A stretch of 29,300 nt of DNA from STD1-204 sp041649895 (GTDB lineage Bacteria > Patescibacteriota > Minisyncoccia > Minisyncoccales > Minisyncoccaceae). A program made the position numbers and the translations under genes. The first letter of the stretch is position 1. Each line of letters begins with the position of its first letter. Where the stretch lies: the NCBI GenBank assembly GCA_041649895.1, contig JBAZMG010000003.1:1-29300 (forward strand), in the 5' to 3' direction. Positions 1 through 7,493 of the stretch are shown here, piece after piece. The notes under the pieces are model-generated. The model saw only the letters and a list, made by a program, of their open reading frames with translations. It ran no database searches and had not been told where the DNA came from.

Positions 1-282
1 GCGCGAGAAGCTAAAGAAGAGGCCGGTATTGATATTAAGCCGGAAGGATTGGAGCATCTTTTGACAATGCATCGCTGGTGCGGAGATCACGAAAGAATCG
101 GTCTTTATTTTACTGTAGAGCAATGGGATGGTGAAATAAAAAATATGGAACCCAACAAGTGCGATGATTTGAAATGGTTTCCCATAGATCAACTGCCGGA
201 AAATACCATTCCCTATATCAGATTCGCGATCGATTGCTTTCAAAAAGGAATAAGATATTGCGAATTTGGGTGGGATAGGTAA
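1..282 (+). CDS. Nudix hydrolase, C-terminal part (5' end outside window)
   Basis: The reading frame is open from base 1, so the start lies upstream. The first visible residues, AREAKEEAGIDI, match the second half of the Nudix box (REUXEEXGU), whose glutamates bind the catalytic metal ions. The family hydrolyses nucleoside diphosphates linked to another group, often to clean the nucleotide pool; the substrate cannot be told from this fragment. A later stretch, DDLKWFPIDQLPENTIPYIRFAID, cut here as DLKWFPIDQLPEN, is the usual C-terminal region of small Nudix proteins. About 93 residues are visible. The stop is 9 bp before the next gene, consistent with one transcript. The box is clear but incomplete because its N-terminal glycine and glutamate are not in the window. 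Confidence 0.85.
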   Translation, partial: AREAKEEAGIDIKPEGLEHLLTMHRWCGDHERIGLYFTVEQWDGEIKNMEPNKCDDLKWFPIDQLPENTIPYIRFAIDCFQKGIRYCEFGWDR

Positions 283-291
283 TATAAAAGC

Positions 292-717
292 ATGGAGCAT
301 ATTGCCATAATGAAAAAATCATGGAAGTTGACCGAGAAGATTTTGAATGGCGAAAAAACCATAGAGTCGCGATGGTATATGTCAAAATGCGCGCCGTGGG
401 ATAAAATAAAAACAGGGGAAACGGTATATTTTAAAGACGCGGGCGAGCCCGTAAGCATAAGGGCGGAAGTGAGCAGGGTTATGCAATTTTCCGAATTAAC
501 CCCCGGAAAAGTGAAAGAGTTGCTGAGTAAATACGGGAGAGATGATGGTTTAAGCAGGGAGGCGATACCGGAATTTTGGGAAAGATTCAAGAATAAAAAA
601 TATTGCATATTGATATTTTTGAAAAAAGCAAAAGCAATAAAACCGTTTCAGGTAAATAAAAAGGGGTTCGGTAATATGTGTGCTTGGATTACGACAGATA
701 AAATAAGAAAATCTTAA
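292..717 (+). CDS. ASCH/PUA-like domain protein
   Basis: A 141-residue soluble protein. The N-terminal stretch WKLTEKILNGEKTIESRW carries the G-x-K-x-x-E-x-R pattern of ASCH domains, which are related to PUA folds and are thought to bind RNA; a few have hydrolase activity on modified nucleosides. The middle part (GETVYFKDAGEPVSIRAEV) fits the beta-barrel of this fold. The C-terminus (GFGNMCAWITTDKI) is also usual for these small proteins. ATG is taken 9 bp after the Nudix stop; no Shine-Dalgarno is visible. The Nudix, ASCH and CYTH genes lie close together in one direction, a mix suggesting nucleotide or RNA metabolism, but no shared pathway can be inferred. The fold assignment rests on motif recognition only. 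Confidence 0.6.
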   Translation: MEHIAIMKKSWKLTEKILNGEKTIESRWYMSKCAPWDKIKTGETVYFKDAGEPVSIRAEVSRVMQFSELTPGKVKELLSKYGRDDGLSREAIPEFWERFKNKKYCILIFLKKAKAIKPFQVNKKGFGNMCAWITTDKIRKS

Positions 718-734
718 ATTATATTACAGTATAT

Positions 735-1343
735 ATGGAAGAAATTGAAGCAAAATTTTTAGACATCAATCCCGAAGAAATTGAAGCGAAATTGAAAGAA
801 ATCGGGGCTGAGAAGAAAGGCGAATATTTTTACAAGCGCCGGATCTTTGATTATCCGGATCTGAGGCTCCACAAAGACGCGGCCTGGCTAAGACTGAGGG
901 ACGAGGGCGACAAGATCACTTTAACCTATAAAAAAAGATTGGGTTTTTCTTATGATCCGAAGATAAATGATGAAGGAATGCAAGAGATTGAAATGATAGT
1001 TGAGGATTTTCATAAAACAGGGATAATTTTGGAAGCCATCGGGCTTACGGAAAAGTTTTACCAGGAAAATAAGCGTATTCGCTACGTTAAAGACGGAGTG
1101 GAATTTGATCTTGATTTTTGGCCGCAAATTCCTCCATATTTGGAAATTGAAACCGATTCTTGGGAAAAAGTGGATGAAGCGGCAAAATTACTCGGCCTTG
1201 ATCCAAACAGCAAAAAAATATGTTCAACCACCCAGGTTTATCAATTGTATGGCATTGAAGATATAGAATATCAACGAATGACATTTAAAGGGTTTGTGAA
1301 GAAAGTTCACCCCCACCTTTTAGAAAAAGATGGGGGTAAATAA
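735..1343 (+). CDS. CYTH domain protein (class IV adenylate cyclase / triphosphatase family)
   Basis: A 202-residue protein that starts with the ExExK signature of the CYTH superfamily (E3-I-E-A-K7). The other charged strands of the tunnel fold follow in order: WLRLRDEG near residue 53, TLTYKKR near 63, EIEMIVED near 84, VEFDLDFWPQIP near 118 and YLEIET near 135. The family acts on triphosphates (thiamine triphosphate, inorganic triphosphate, or ATP to cAMP) with divalent metal; bacterial stand-alone copies are often annotated CyaB-like, but substrate cannot be assigned. Odd feature: the last residues (HPHLLEKDGGK) are encoded by a palindromic repeat at 1309-1337 that recurs in inverted orientation before secD, so the C-terminal tail is probably repeat-derived. 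The gene converges on, and overlaps by about 37 bp, a minus-strand gene. Confidence 0.85.
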   Translation: MEEIEAKFLDINPEEIEAKLKEIGAEKKGEYFYKRRIFDYPDLRLHKDAAWLRLRDEGDKITLTYKKRLGFSYDPKINDEGMQEIEMIVEDFHKTGIILEAIGLTEKFYQENKRIRYVKDGVEFDLDFWPQIPPYLEIETDSWEKVDEAAKLLGLDPNSKKICSTTQVYQLYGIEDIEYQRMTFKGFVKKVHPHLLEKDGGK

Positions 1344-1591
1344 AAAAATCCCGGCGAATCAGATTCGTCGGGCGAAGACAAAATGCAAGACCGGAATCCA
1401 CAGGAAGAACATTCCCACTGGTGATCGTTGTCCATATTCTCAAATGAATTGTTGCCACATTTCGGGCATTTGAATATTCCGTGCGGGTCGGCTTTCAGGG
1501 CGGCGCGCAAGTCTTTCAATTCATCGCTGACCAAGACGCCGTGATGTAGTATTTGGAGTAATTTGTTTATGTTTATCTGTTTTTCGTTCAC
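1307..1591 (-). CDS. Small zinc-ribbon protein, function unknown
   Basis: About 94 residues from a GTG start at 1591, chosen because GGAGGT (1595-1600, minus strand) lies just upstream; an in-frame TTG at 1633 would be longer but has no such site. The protein has CPKC then CSSC about 18 residues later, a four-cysteine zinc ribbon, after a helical N-terminus (NEKQININKLLQILHHG). It may bind nucleic acid or be a small regulatory protein; no family was recognised. Oddity: a hairpin followed by seven T in this direction (1343-1372) lies inside the coding frame before the stop codon, and the last residues (PPSFSKRWG) are read through a dispersed palindrome. The original stop may have been lost. 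The zinc-ribbon part is convincing; the C-terminal end is doubtful. Confidence 0.6.
   Translation of the reverse strand: MNEKQININKLLQILHHGVLVSDELKDLRAALKADPHGIFKCPKCGNNSFENMDNDHQWECSSCGFRSCILSSPDESDSPGFFYLPPSFSKRWG
1309..1337. repeat. Palindromic repeat, CCCCCA-x-CTTTT type, copy 1
   Basis: ACCCCCACCTTTT (1309-1321) pairs with AAAAGATGGGGGT (1325-1337) around a 3-base loop, with one C/A mismatch. It encodes the last residues of the CYTH protein on one strand and of the zinc-ribbon protein on the other. A second copy with the same arms, in the opposite orientation and with a longer loop, lies at 2518-2554. Confidence 0.75.
1343..1372 (-). terminator. Rho-independent terminator (minus strand)
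   Basis: CCCGGCGAAT (1350-1359) pairs with ATTCGTCGGG (1363-1372) with one wobble and a 3-base loop. Read on the minus strand the hairpin is followed by A and then seven T. It probably ends the zinc-ribbon transcript, although it lies before that gene's stop codon. Confidence 0.65.
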
Positions 1592-1623
1592 AATACCTCC
1601 GTGGCAACATAGGTGCCATATGA

Positions 1624-1652
1624 ATAATCGCAAATACGGGACTGTTCGTCAA
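1624..1652 (-). promoter_or_regulatory. Putative sigma70-type promoter of the zinc-ribbon gene
   Basis: On the minus strand TTGACG (1652-1647), a 17-bp spacer and GATTAT (1629-1624). The start site would fall near 1617, about 25 bases before the GTG at 1591. The -10 box is imperfect. Confidence 0.45.
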
Positions 1653-1686
1653 GGACAAGCATCGGGTTATTTCTCCACAGGTCCTT

Positions 1687-1721
1687 AAAGGGCTTTTTTT
1701 GTTTGATTTGTGGCCCTTTTT
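1687..1721 (+). terminator. Terminator-like hairpin upstream of bioY
   Basis: AAAGGGC (1687-1693) pairs with GCCCTTT (1713-1719) across a 19-base T-rich loop, followed by more T. It lies between divergent genes, so it would act on antisense or leader transcription toward bioY. No known riboswitch was recognised in 1653-1760. Confidence 0.35.
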
Positions 1722-1760
1722 GTATTAATATAAAAATAATCTTTATTATAAAAATATATT

Positions 1761-2408
1761 ATGAAAACAAATATTTTAACTATGCCTGCTTCGTTCGATT
1801 CCATAAAAGAAAGTATTTTCAATTGGAGAATTTCGCTCAGCATTTCGAATAAAATAATTTTGTCTTTTGGCGTGGCCTGTGCCACGGGACTGCTCGCGCA
1901 AATTAGCATTCCATTGCCCTGGACACCGGTTTTAATAACCGGACAAACTTTTGCGGTTTTACTTTCCGCGATAATGCTCGGTAAATGGTGGGGCGGCGTG
2001 AGCCAAATAATTTATGCCGGGTTGGGATTTATGGGAGTGCGCTGGTTTTCCGGATGGACCGGGGGACCGAGTTTTATTTTCAGTCCCACGTTCGGATATG
2101 TCGTTGGTTTTGTCTTGGCCGCGTTTTTTCTCGGGTACGCGATCGACAAGATCAAGACAAAAAGCTTTGCGAATATTTTCGGCCTTATGATCTTTGCTGA
2201 TCTTGTCTTTATTCACGGTTTCGGTCTTTTGGGACTGTACATCTGGCTCTCAATCGCGAAAGGGACGTCGCCTTCCATATATACTCTTTTTGTAATGGGC
2301 TCTTTTCCGTTTATATTGGGCGACTTAGTGAAGATTTTTATCGCGTCCGGAGTGGCAAAAGGCGTAATTATTGGGGGCGCTTCAAAAGAGGATAAAGTAT
2401 TTGACTAA
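1761..2408 (+). CDS. bioY: BioY family biotin transporter (ECF S-component)
   Basis: A 215-residue integral membrane protein with about six hydrophobic segments. The family signature is visible: PWTPVLITGQTFAVLLSA near residue 53, then GKWWGGVSQIIYAGLGFMG, and GGPSFIFSPTFGYVVGF near residue 107, which corresponds to the GG-x-LFGPTGGYLIGF motif of BioY. BioY binds biotin and either works alone or with the shared ECF ATPase and T-component modules; neither is encoded here. Uptake rather than synthesis would suit a reduced host-dependent cell. ATG at 1761 follows an AT-rich leader with TATTAT/TATAAA-like boxes about 10-15 bp upstream, so the leader is short; no Shine-Dalgarno is visible. The stop codon overlaps the -35 box of the secD promoter. 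Family assignment is confident; substrate is by family. Confidence 0.88.
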   Translation: MKTNILTMPASFDSIKESIFNWRISLSISNKIILSFGVACATGLLAQISIPLPWTPVLITGQTFAVLLSAIMLGKWWGGVSQIIYAGLGFMGVRWFSGWTGGPSFIFSPTFGYVVGFVLAAFFLGYAIDKIKTKSFANIFGLMIFADLVFIHGFGLLGLYIWLSIAKGTSPSIYTLFVMGSFPFILGDLVKIFIASGVAKGVIIGGASKEDKVFD

Positions 2409-2429
2409 AACAATTTTTAAGTTTATAAT
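2401..2429 (+). promoter_or_regulatory. Sigma70-type promoter for secDF
   Basis: TTGACT (2401-2406), exactly 17 bp, TATAAT (2424-2429). The -35 overlaps the bioY stop codon. The predicted start near 2436 gives a leader of about 127 bases before secD that ends in the palindrome at 2518-2554. Confidence 0.7.
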
Positions 2430-2517
2430 CTCCCATAAGAAAACAAAGTGGCGCGTTAGGCGATTAGCATCTAGCTAAAAAAACAAAGGACGATTTTAAT
2501 TAACTATTTTAATATTC

Positions 2518-2554
2518 ACCCCCATCTTTTGGAGATTCTTAAAAGGTGGGGGGT
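2518..2554. repeat. Palindromic repeat, CCCCCA-x-CTTTT type, copy 2, in secD leader
   Basis: ACCCCCATCTTTT (2518-2530) pairs with AAAAGGTGGGGGGT (2541-2554). The arms equal those of the copy at 1309-1337 when one is inverted. The right arm contains the only purine-rich, Shine-Dalgarno-like bases before the secD ATG at 2563, so folding could affect translation; this is inference. Confidence 0.65.
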
Positions 2555-2562
2555 AAGAAAAT

Positions 2563-4023
2563 ATGTCAAACAAACAAACAGCGATCTTTTTTATTCTAAT
2601 TATCATACTAGCCGTCGTCGCCGGGCTTTTTTCATATCCGGCCCCGTATAACCAATTGGTGGACCGGGCGAACGCGCAATTCAATTCAAAGATTCCGCAT
2701 TGGCAAGTGCCCGATTTTAAGCTCGGCCTTGATCTGAAAGGGGGAGTGCATTTGGAATACAAAGCCGATCTGAGTAAAATTCCCGAGGGGGAAAAAAAGA
2801 CCGTAATGGACGGACTTAGAGATCTTTTGGAAAGAAGGGTAAACAGTTTTGGTGTCAGCGAGCCCGTGGTTCAGGTTTACGGCGCGGACAGAGTATCCGT
2901 GGATTTGCCCGGATTTGAAAGTATTGAGAACGCCATTGCTTATATCGGAGAAACTCCTTTACTTGAGTTCTGGGAAGAAAGATCGCAAGCGGAAATAGAT
3001 CAAATCAATGCAAAAAAAACCGAGATCAATAATGTCATTAAACAAAACCAGGGAAAGACCCAGGAAGAGATAAGCGCTGAGATAGAAAAAATTACGGATT
3101 GGCAATTGGCTTTGCAGATACCATATAAGGCAACCGAATTGACCGGCCGTTATTTGCAAAAATCGACTTTGTCTTTTGATCCGACCACGAACGCTCCGAT
3201 CGTGGAATTGCAATTTAACGACGAGGGCGCGAAAATATTTGAGGACGTGACCGGAAGGAACGTGGGCAAAACCATTGCCATTTTTCTTGACGGACAATCC
3301 ATAATCGATACCGACGGCGACAATAAGATCACCTCGGACGATCTGTACGCGCCGAGAGTGGAGCAGCAAATTATCGGAGGAAAGGCTGTTATTACCGGAA
3401 TTAAGGACGTCAACGAAGCAAGAACGATTGTTCAGAGATTAAATCAGGGAGCATTACCGGTGCCGCTTGGCAATCCGATCGTTCAGCAAAAGATCGGCCC
3501 GACTTTGGGCGCGATCTCCCTTGATAACGCCGTGAAGGCTGGGGAGTGGGGGATGCTCTTAATCATTATATTCTTAATATTATTTTACAGATTGCCGGGA
3601 CTGCTCGCGTCTCTCGCGTTGGTTATTTACGCGGTCGTTTTGTTCGCGCTGTTAAAGCTGTTTTCAGCCACCCTCACATTGGCCGGTATCGGCGGATTGA
3701 TCCTTTCAATTGGAATGGCCGTGGACGCCAATGTCCTTATTTTCTCGCGATTACGTGAAGAACTAAGATCGGGAAAAGACCTTTTGATTAGCATTAAGGA
3801 GGCGATCAGAAGGGCTTGGCCGTCGATCAGGGACGGAAACTTTACCACCATTATAGTTGCTTTGATATTATATTTTTTGGGAACCAGCTTTATCAAAGCC
3901 TTTGCCTTTGCTTTGATACTTGGTATTTTATTGAGTATGTTTTCGGCCGTAGTCATTACCAATGTCTTTTTGGAATTATTCGGCAGGTCAAAGATCGGAA
4001 GATTAAAATGGCTATGGTCATAG
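2563..4023 (+). CDS. secD: Protein translocase subunit SecD
   Basis: A 486-residue membrane protein, shorter than the E. coli protein (about 615). An N-terminal membrane segment (residues 7-25) is followed by LGLDLKGGVHLEY near residue 53, the family's first signature. A large periplasmic-type domain follows, and then five membrane segments from about residue 325. GMAVDANVLIFSRLREELRSG near residue 385 holds the conserved aspartate thought to take part in proton movement. SecD with SecF uses the membrane potential to pull exported proteins through SecYEG. Here that would include the many pilin-like proteins of this window. ATG at 2563 is nine bases after a palindrome. secF follows 16 bp downstream, so the two are co-transcribed. 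Confidence 0.96.
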   Translation: MSNKQTAIFFILIIILAVVAGLFSYPAPYNQLVDRANAQFNSKIPHWQVPDFKLGLDLKGGVHLEYKADLSKIPEGEKKTVMDGLRDLLERRVNSFGVSEPVVQVYGADRVSVDLPGFESIENAIAYIGETPLLEFWEERSQAEIDQINAKKTEINNVIKQNQGKTQEEISAEIEKITDWQLALQIPYKATELTGRYLQKSTLSFDPTTNAPIVELQFNDEGAKIFEDVTGRNVGKTIAIFLDGQSIIDTDGDNKITSDDLYAPRVEQQIIGGKAVITGIKDVNEARTIVQRLNQGALPVPLGNPIVQQKIGPTLGAISLDNAVKAGEWGMLLIIIFLILFYRLPGLLASLALVIYAVVLFALLKLFSATLTLAGIGGLILSIGMAVDANVLIFSRLREELRSGKDLLISIKEAIRRAWPSIRDGNFTTIIVALILYFLGTSFIKAFAFALILGILLSMFSAVVITNVFLELFGRSKIGRLKWLWS

Positions 4024-4039
4024 GATAAAAAATACGATT

Positions 4040-4969
4040 ATGAACTTTATAAAATATTCAACAATTTACTTTATCATCGGAATAGTAGTGGTAATCGCGA
4101 GCATTGTGTGTTTGTCGGTTTTCGGCCTGAAATTGGGAATGGATTTTGAGGGAGGTAGTTCTCTCCAAGTCGATTTCGCTGGCGCGAGGCCGTCGAACGA
4201 AGAAATTAAAACCGCGCTTGCGCAAATACAAGATTTTAAAAACGCTGAAATACAGCCGCTTGGACAGTCGGGAGTCGTTTTAAAGATAAATCAAAAAGAT
4301 ATTTCGAGCCAAACCTATAACGATGTTTTATCCGCGTTAAAGACAACCGGTAATATTACTGAAAATTCGGCCAGCATTGAAACGATCAGTCCGCTTGTGG
4401 GAAAAGAGCTCAGAAACAAAACGATTGTTGTCGCCTTGGTGGCGCTATTGGCAATGCTTTTGTATATCGCCTTGGCTTTTCGCAGTATCAGCAGACCGAT
4501 GAGTTCTTTCGGATACGGATTGTCTTCCACACTTATGCTTTTTCACGACATTATCATTCCCCTGGGAGCGTTATCCATCTTCGGATATCTTTACGGGGCG
4601 CAATTAACCATTCCTGTTGTTACCGCCCTGTTAACGATCGTCGGTTATTGTATCAATAATACCGTGGTCGTGTTTGACAGGATCAGAGAAAACTTGATCA
4701 AGGACAGAAAGGCAAGCTATGACGAAATCGTAAACAAATCATTGAATGAAACTTTTTCTCGATGCATCAATACCTCTCTTACCGTGTTATTGGCTTTGAT
4801 ACCCCTTTATTATTTCTTTGTCGGAGAAGAGAATTTGAAATATTTCACGCTGACCATCGGAATAGGGGTGATCGCCGGTATCTATTCCTCTATATTGTTA
4901 GCCAGCCCGGTTTTGGCCCAATGGCTGAGGTGGAGGGGGGCAAAAACAGCGAAAATAGCGGGAAAGTAG
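4040..4969 (+). CDS. secF: Protein translocase subunit SecF
   Basis: A 309-residue membrane protein and partner of SecD. An N-terminal membrane segment (residues 7-30) leads to GLKLGMDFEGGSSLQVDF near residue 29. Five more membrane segments lie between about 128 and 300. The motif GYCINNTVVVFDRIREN (202-218) corresponds to the family's GYSINDTVVVFDRIREN, but the aspartate of the ND pair is replaced by asparagine (N207, codon 4658-4660). That aspartate is described as important for proton-driven function in SecDF, so the change is notable. The arginine in SRCINTSLT near residue 240 is kept. No terminator is evident directly after the stop; the next promoter begins 18 bp downstream. Confidence 0.95.
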   Translation: MNFIKYSTIYFIIGIVVVIASIVCLSVFGLKLGMDFEGGSSLQVDFAGARPSNEEIKTALAQIQDFKNAEIQPLGQSGVVLKINQKDISSQTYNDVLSALKTTGNITENSASIETISPLVGKELRNKTIVVALVALLAMLLYIALAFRSISRPMSSFGYGLSSTLMLFHDIIIPLGALSIFGYLYGAQLTIPVVTALLTIVGYCINNTVVVFDRIRENLIKDRKASYDEIVNKSLNETFSRCINTSLTVLLALIPLYYFFVGEENLKYFTLTIGIGVIAGIYSSILLASPVLAQWLRWRGAKTAKIAGK

Positions 4970-4987
4970 TTTTCCCCGTTTTTTCAT

Positions 4988-5016
4988 TTGACAATATATT
5001 ATAAAAGTGTTATAAA
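4988..5016 (+). promoter_or_regulatory. Strong sigma70-type promoter for the 5043-9356 operon
   Basis: Consensus TTGACA (4988-4993), 17-bp spacer, TATAAA (5011-5016). The start site is expected near 5023, which leaves a leader of about 20 bases before ATG at 5043. Confidence 0.8.
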
Positions 5017-5042
5017 TAATTAAATACTACATAAAAAGCATT

Positions 5043-6116
5043 ATGGAATTTAATTACAAAACAATCACGCAAAATATCTTAAAAGGAATGCCCGAAAGGA
5101 CGAAAACCGTACTTTCTAGGAGGTTTTCCTTTGGCAAAAAGACAGGCGGGGAAACCCTTGAAGCAATAGGTAAAAGCTATAAGATCACGAGAGAAAGGGT
5201 GAGGCAAATAGAGGCCGACGGGATCAAAAGAGCCAAGAAAATAGTCGATTCCGCGGAACTTAAAGCCGAATTCAAGAAGATCGAGGCCTTTTTTGAGGAC
5301 AAGATCAAGGCTTGCGGAGGAGCGAAAAGAGAAGATAAGTTGATCTCTGAGATCGGCACGCCCGATACGAAAAACTATATCTTGTTTTTGCTTAGCTTGA
5401 CCGCGGGAATCGAGAGAATAAAGGATGACCAGTCTTTTTACCCGTTTTGGGCTACAGACAAAAATTCGGCCGCTTTCGCGAAAAAGGTTGCCGCGGATTT
5501 TGTCAAAAAATTCAAAGACGGAAAAGAGCCTGATTCATTGGAGAATCTTTTCAGTGAATTTGAAAAAGAATATGGCGCGGAAGCGAAGAAAAAAGGCGTT
5601 ACAAAAGAAATGTTGATGTGCTATCTGGAAATATCAAAAGATATCTTTAAAACATCGGATGAACAGAAAGTCGGATTGCGCTCGTCTCCCGAGATCAATC
5701 CTCGCACCGTAAAAGACAAAATAGTGGTTATTTTAAAGAAAGAACAAAAACCCTTGCACTTCAAAGACATTACGAATATGATCTTTAAGTTGAACAAGGA
5801 AATGGAGTTGAGGGAAAACAGGGGATACAAATTGCACCCGCAAACAGTACACAACGAACTTATCAGAAACAATGATTTTGTCTTGGTCGGGCGCGGTTTT
5901 TACGCGCTAAAGGATTGGGGTTATTACCCGGGCAGAGTTAAGGATGTTATCTATAACGTTCTCAAGGCTTCGCAAAATCCTTTGAGCAAGCAAGAAATAA
6001 TTCAGCAAGTTTCAAAACAAAGAATCGTTAAAGATTCCACCGTATTTTTGAGCCTTCAAAACAAGAAATCATTTGAGAAAGATTCGGAAGGCAGATATAA
6101 AATTAGAGAAGCTTAA
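5043..6116 (+). CDS. Sigma-70 region 4-like and HARE-HTH DNA-binding protein
   Basis: A 357-residue protein with two DNA-binding parts. Residues 37-66 (TLEAIGKSYKITRERVRQIE) form a sigma-factor region 4 helix-turn-helix, the part that reads -35 boxes. There is no region 2, so it is not a complete sigma factor. After a lysine-rich helical middle, residues about 221-290 (KEQKPLHFKDITNMIFKL, GFYALKDWG) resemble the HARE-HTH domain, related to the RNA polymerase delta subunit and to chromatin-linked proteins. The last 60 residues (PLSKQEIIQQVSKQRIVKDS) look like a further winged helix. Proteins of this design are common in CPR genomes; a role in transcription initiation or nucleoid binding is inferred. 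It has its own strong promoter and leads an operon; the next gene starts 7 bp after its stop. Confidence 0.75.
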   Translation: MEFNYKTITQNILKGMPERTKTVLSRRFSFGKKTGGETLEAIGKSYKITRERVRQIEADGIKRAKKIVDSAELKAEFKKIEAFFEDKIKACGGAKREDKLISEIGTPDTKNYILFLLSLTAGIERIKDDQSFYPFWATDKNSAAFAKKVAADFVKKFKDGKEPDSLENLFSEFEKEYGAEAKKKGVTKEMLMCYLEISKDIFKTSDEQKVGLRSSPEINPRTVKDKIVVILKKEQKPLHFKDITNMIFKLNKEMELRENRGYKLHPQTVHNELIRNNDFVLVGRGFYALKDWGYYPGRVKDVIYNVLKASQNPLSKQEIIQQVSKQRIVKDSTVFLSLQNKKSFEKDSEGRYKIREA

Positions 6117-6123
6117 AATTTTA

Positions 6124-7479
6124 ATGGCACTTGATCCGTCAATAATCGCGTTGCTCCGCTTTTTAGCAATACCGGAATCTCTCTATCCCGAACCTTTTTT
6201 TATAGTCCTCGTTAACGTAATCGCCCAATTTTGGTGGGTGATTTTTCCATTTTTTCTGTACGGCATATTGCGACTGTCTTTTGTTAATTTTATGGAAACA
6301 AGGTGGGCCTTATCGCCCGAAAGGAGAAGCGTGGTATTGGAAATAAGAATACCTCAGCAAGTGACGAGGCCCTTGCGCGCGATGGAAAACTTTTTTAACG
6401 CTATTTGGGCTATTTACGACCCGCCAAAAGACTGGCGTAGTACTTTTTTTGAAGGTAAGATAATTTTAAGTTCTTCTTTTGAGATTGTGAGTACCGAAGG
6501 GGTTCCGCATTTTTATATCAGAACCGCGAACGCCAATCGTCCGCTTTTGGAAGGCGCGCTTTATGCTCAGTATCCTGATCTGGAGATCATTGAAGTGCCG
6601 GATTATGTTTTGGCCGTGCCACAGGACATTCCGAATAAAAATTGGGATCTGTGGGGATGTGATTACGAAATGTTAAAACCCGAGGTTTATCCCATAAAAA
6701 CATATGACACTTTTTTCGAGGAAAAAGTGGATATTATGGAAGAAAACAAAAGATTGGATCCTCTGGGTTCGCTTTTGGAGCAGTACGCGCAAACAGGCAA
6801 AGGAGAGCACATTTGGATACAATTGACTGCCAAGCCGATATCTCCCAAAGAGCGACCATATGTAAGCGCCGGAAAAACCGAGATAGATAAAATTACGAAA
6901 AGGTACAAGCCGCCGAAAGGCAATTCATTGTTGGCTTTTATCGCGGATATATTCATTGAGATCGAAGATAAAATTTTTGGCGATCCTTTTAAATGGGCCG
7001 TAAAAAGCGAAGAAACACAGGAATTGATCCCGCAAGAAATGCGTATGACTTCGGGTGAGCGGGACGCTGTATTGGCCATAGAAAAAAAGATCTCCAAAGT
7101 TTGTTATCTTTGCAGAATGAGGTTTATCTATATCGCGAGGCGAGACGTGTTCAATGCCGCGCTCAAGGGTTTGAGCGGCAGTTTTACTTCCCAATTTACA
7201 ACGCAAAACTTTAATGGCTTAAAGCCCTGGGGAAAGACCATAACCAAAATTCAGTCGCCGGATATTTTCAAGGATCAGAGGTTGTATGTAAAAAAGAGAG
7301 ACCTGTTTCAGAGATATAAAGACAGGGACCCGGCTCTTACAGCGGAATTTGTCTTGGCTGTGGACGAGCTCGCGACTATTTATCACTTTCCGGGAATTGA
7401 AGTCGCTCCCACTTCGGCTTTGGGTAGAATCGAGATTAAGAAGGTGGCTCCGCCAACCACTTTGCCGATTGAAGATTAA
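6124..7479 (+). CDS. Membrane-anchored protein of unknown function, partner of the VirD4-like ATPase
   Basis: A 451-residue protein, start taken at ATG 6124 (MALDPSII) because it lies just after the preceding stop; an upstream in-frame start at 6073 would overlap that gene. Residues about 24-48 (FIVLVNVIAQFWWVIFPFF) form a membrane segment, followed by a long soluble part with no motif that I can name. Recurrent features are RSVVLEIRIPQQVTRPLRAM and an aromatic-rich WDLWGCDYEM region. A proline- and lysine-rich linker lies near 280. The protein sits 14 bp upstream of a VirD4-type ATPase, and this pairing suggests that it couples the ATPase to the membrane or to a substrate channel. The function is unknown; homologues next to similar ATPases in other CPR genomes would support the pairing. 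Confidence 0.7.
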   Translation: MALDPSIIALLRFLAIPESLYPEPFFIVLVNVIAQFWWVIFPFFLYGILRLSFVNFMETRWALSPERRSVVLEIRIPQQVTRPLRAMENFFNAIWAIYDPPKDWRSTFFEGKIILSSSFEIVSTEGVPHFYIRTANANRPLLEGALYAQYPDLEIIEVPDYVLAVPQDIPNKNWDLWGCDYEMLKPEVYPIKTYDTFFEEKVDIMEENKRLDPLGSLLEQYAQTGKGEHIWIQLTAKPISPKERPYVSAGKTEIDKITKRYKPPKGNSLLAFIADIFIEIEDKIFGDPFKWAVKSEETQELIPQEMRMTSGERDAVLAIEKKISKVCYLCRMRFIYIARRDVFNAALKGLSGSFTSQFTTQNFNGLKPWGKTITKIQSPDIFKDQRLYVKKRDLFQRYKDRDPALTAEFVLAVDELATIYHFPGIEVAPTSALGRIEIKKVAPPTTLPIED

Positions 7480-7493
7480 ACTAATTTGAACAA

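Noticed and set aside
1653..1760. Riboswitch before bioY
   Set aside because: Only a weak T-rich hairpin is seen; no conserved riboswitch core was recognised, and biotin control in bacteria usually uses BirA or BioR/BioQ proteins.
6073..6123. Longer N-terminus of the membrane protein at 6124
   Set aside because: It would overlap the preceding gene by 44 bp and adds a charged stretch before the ATG that gives the normal membrane-protein start.
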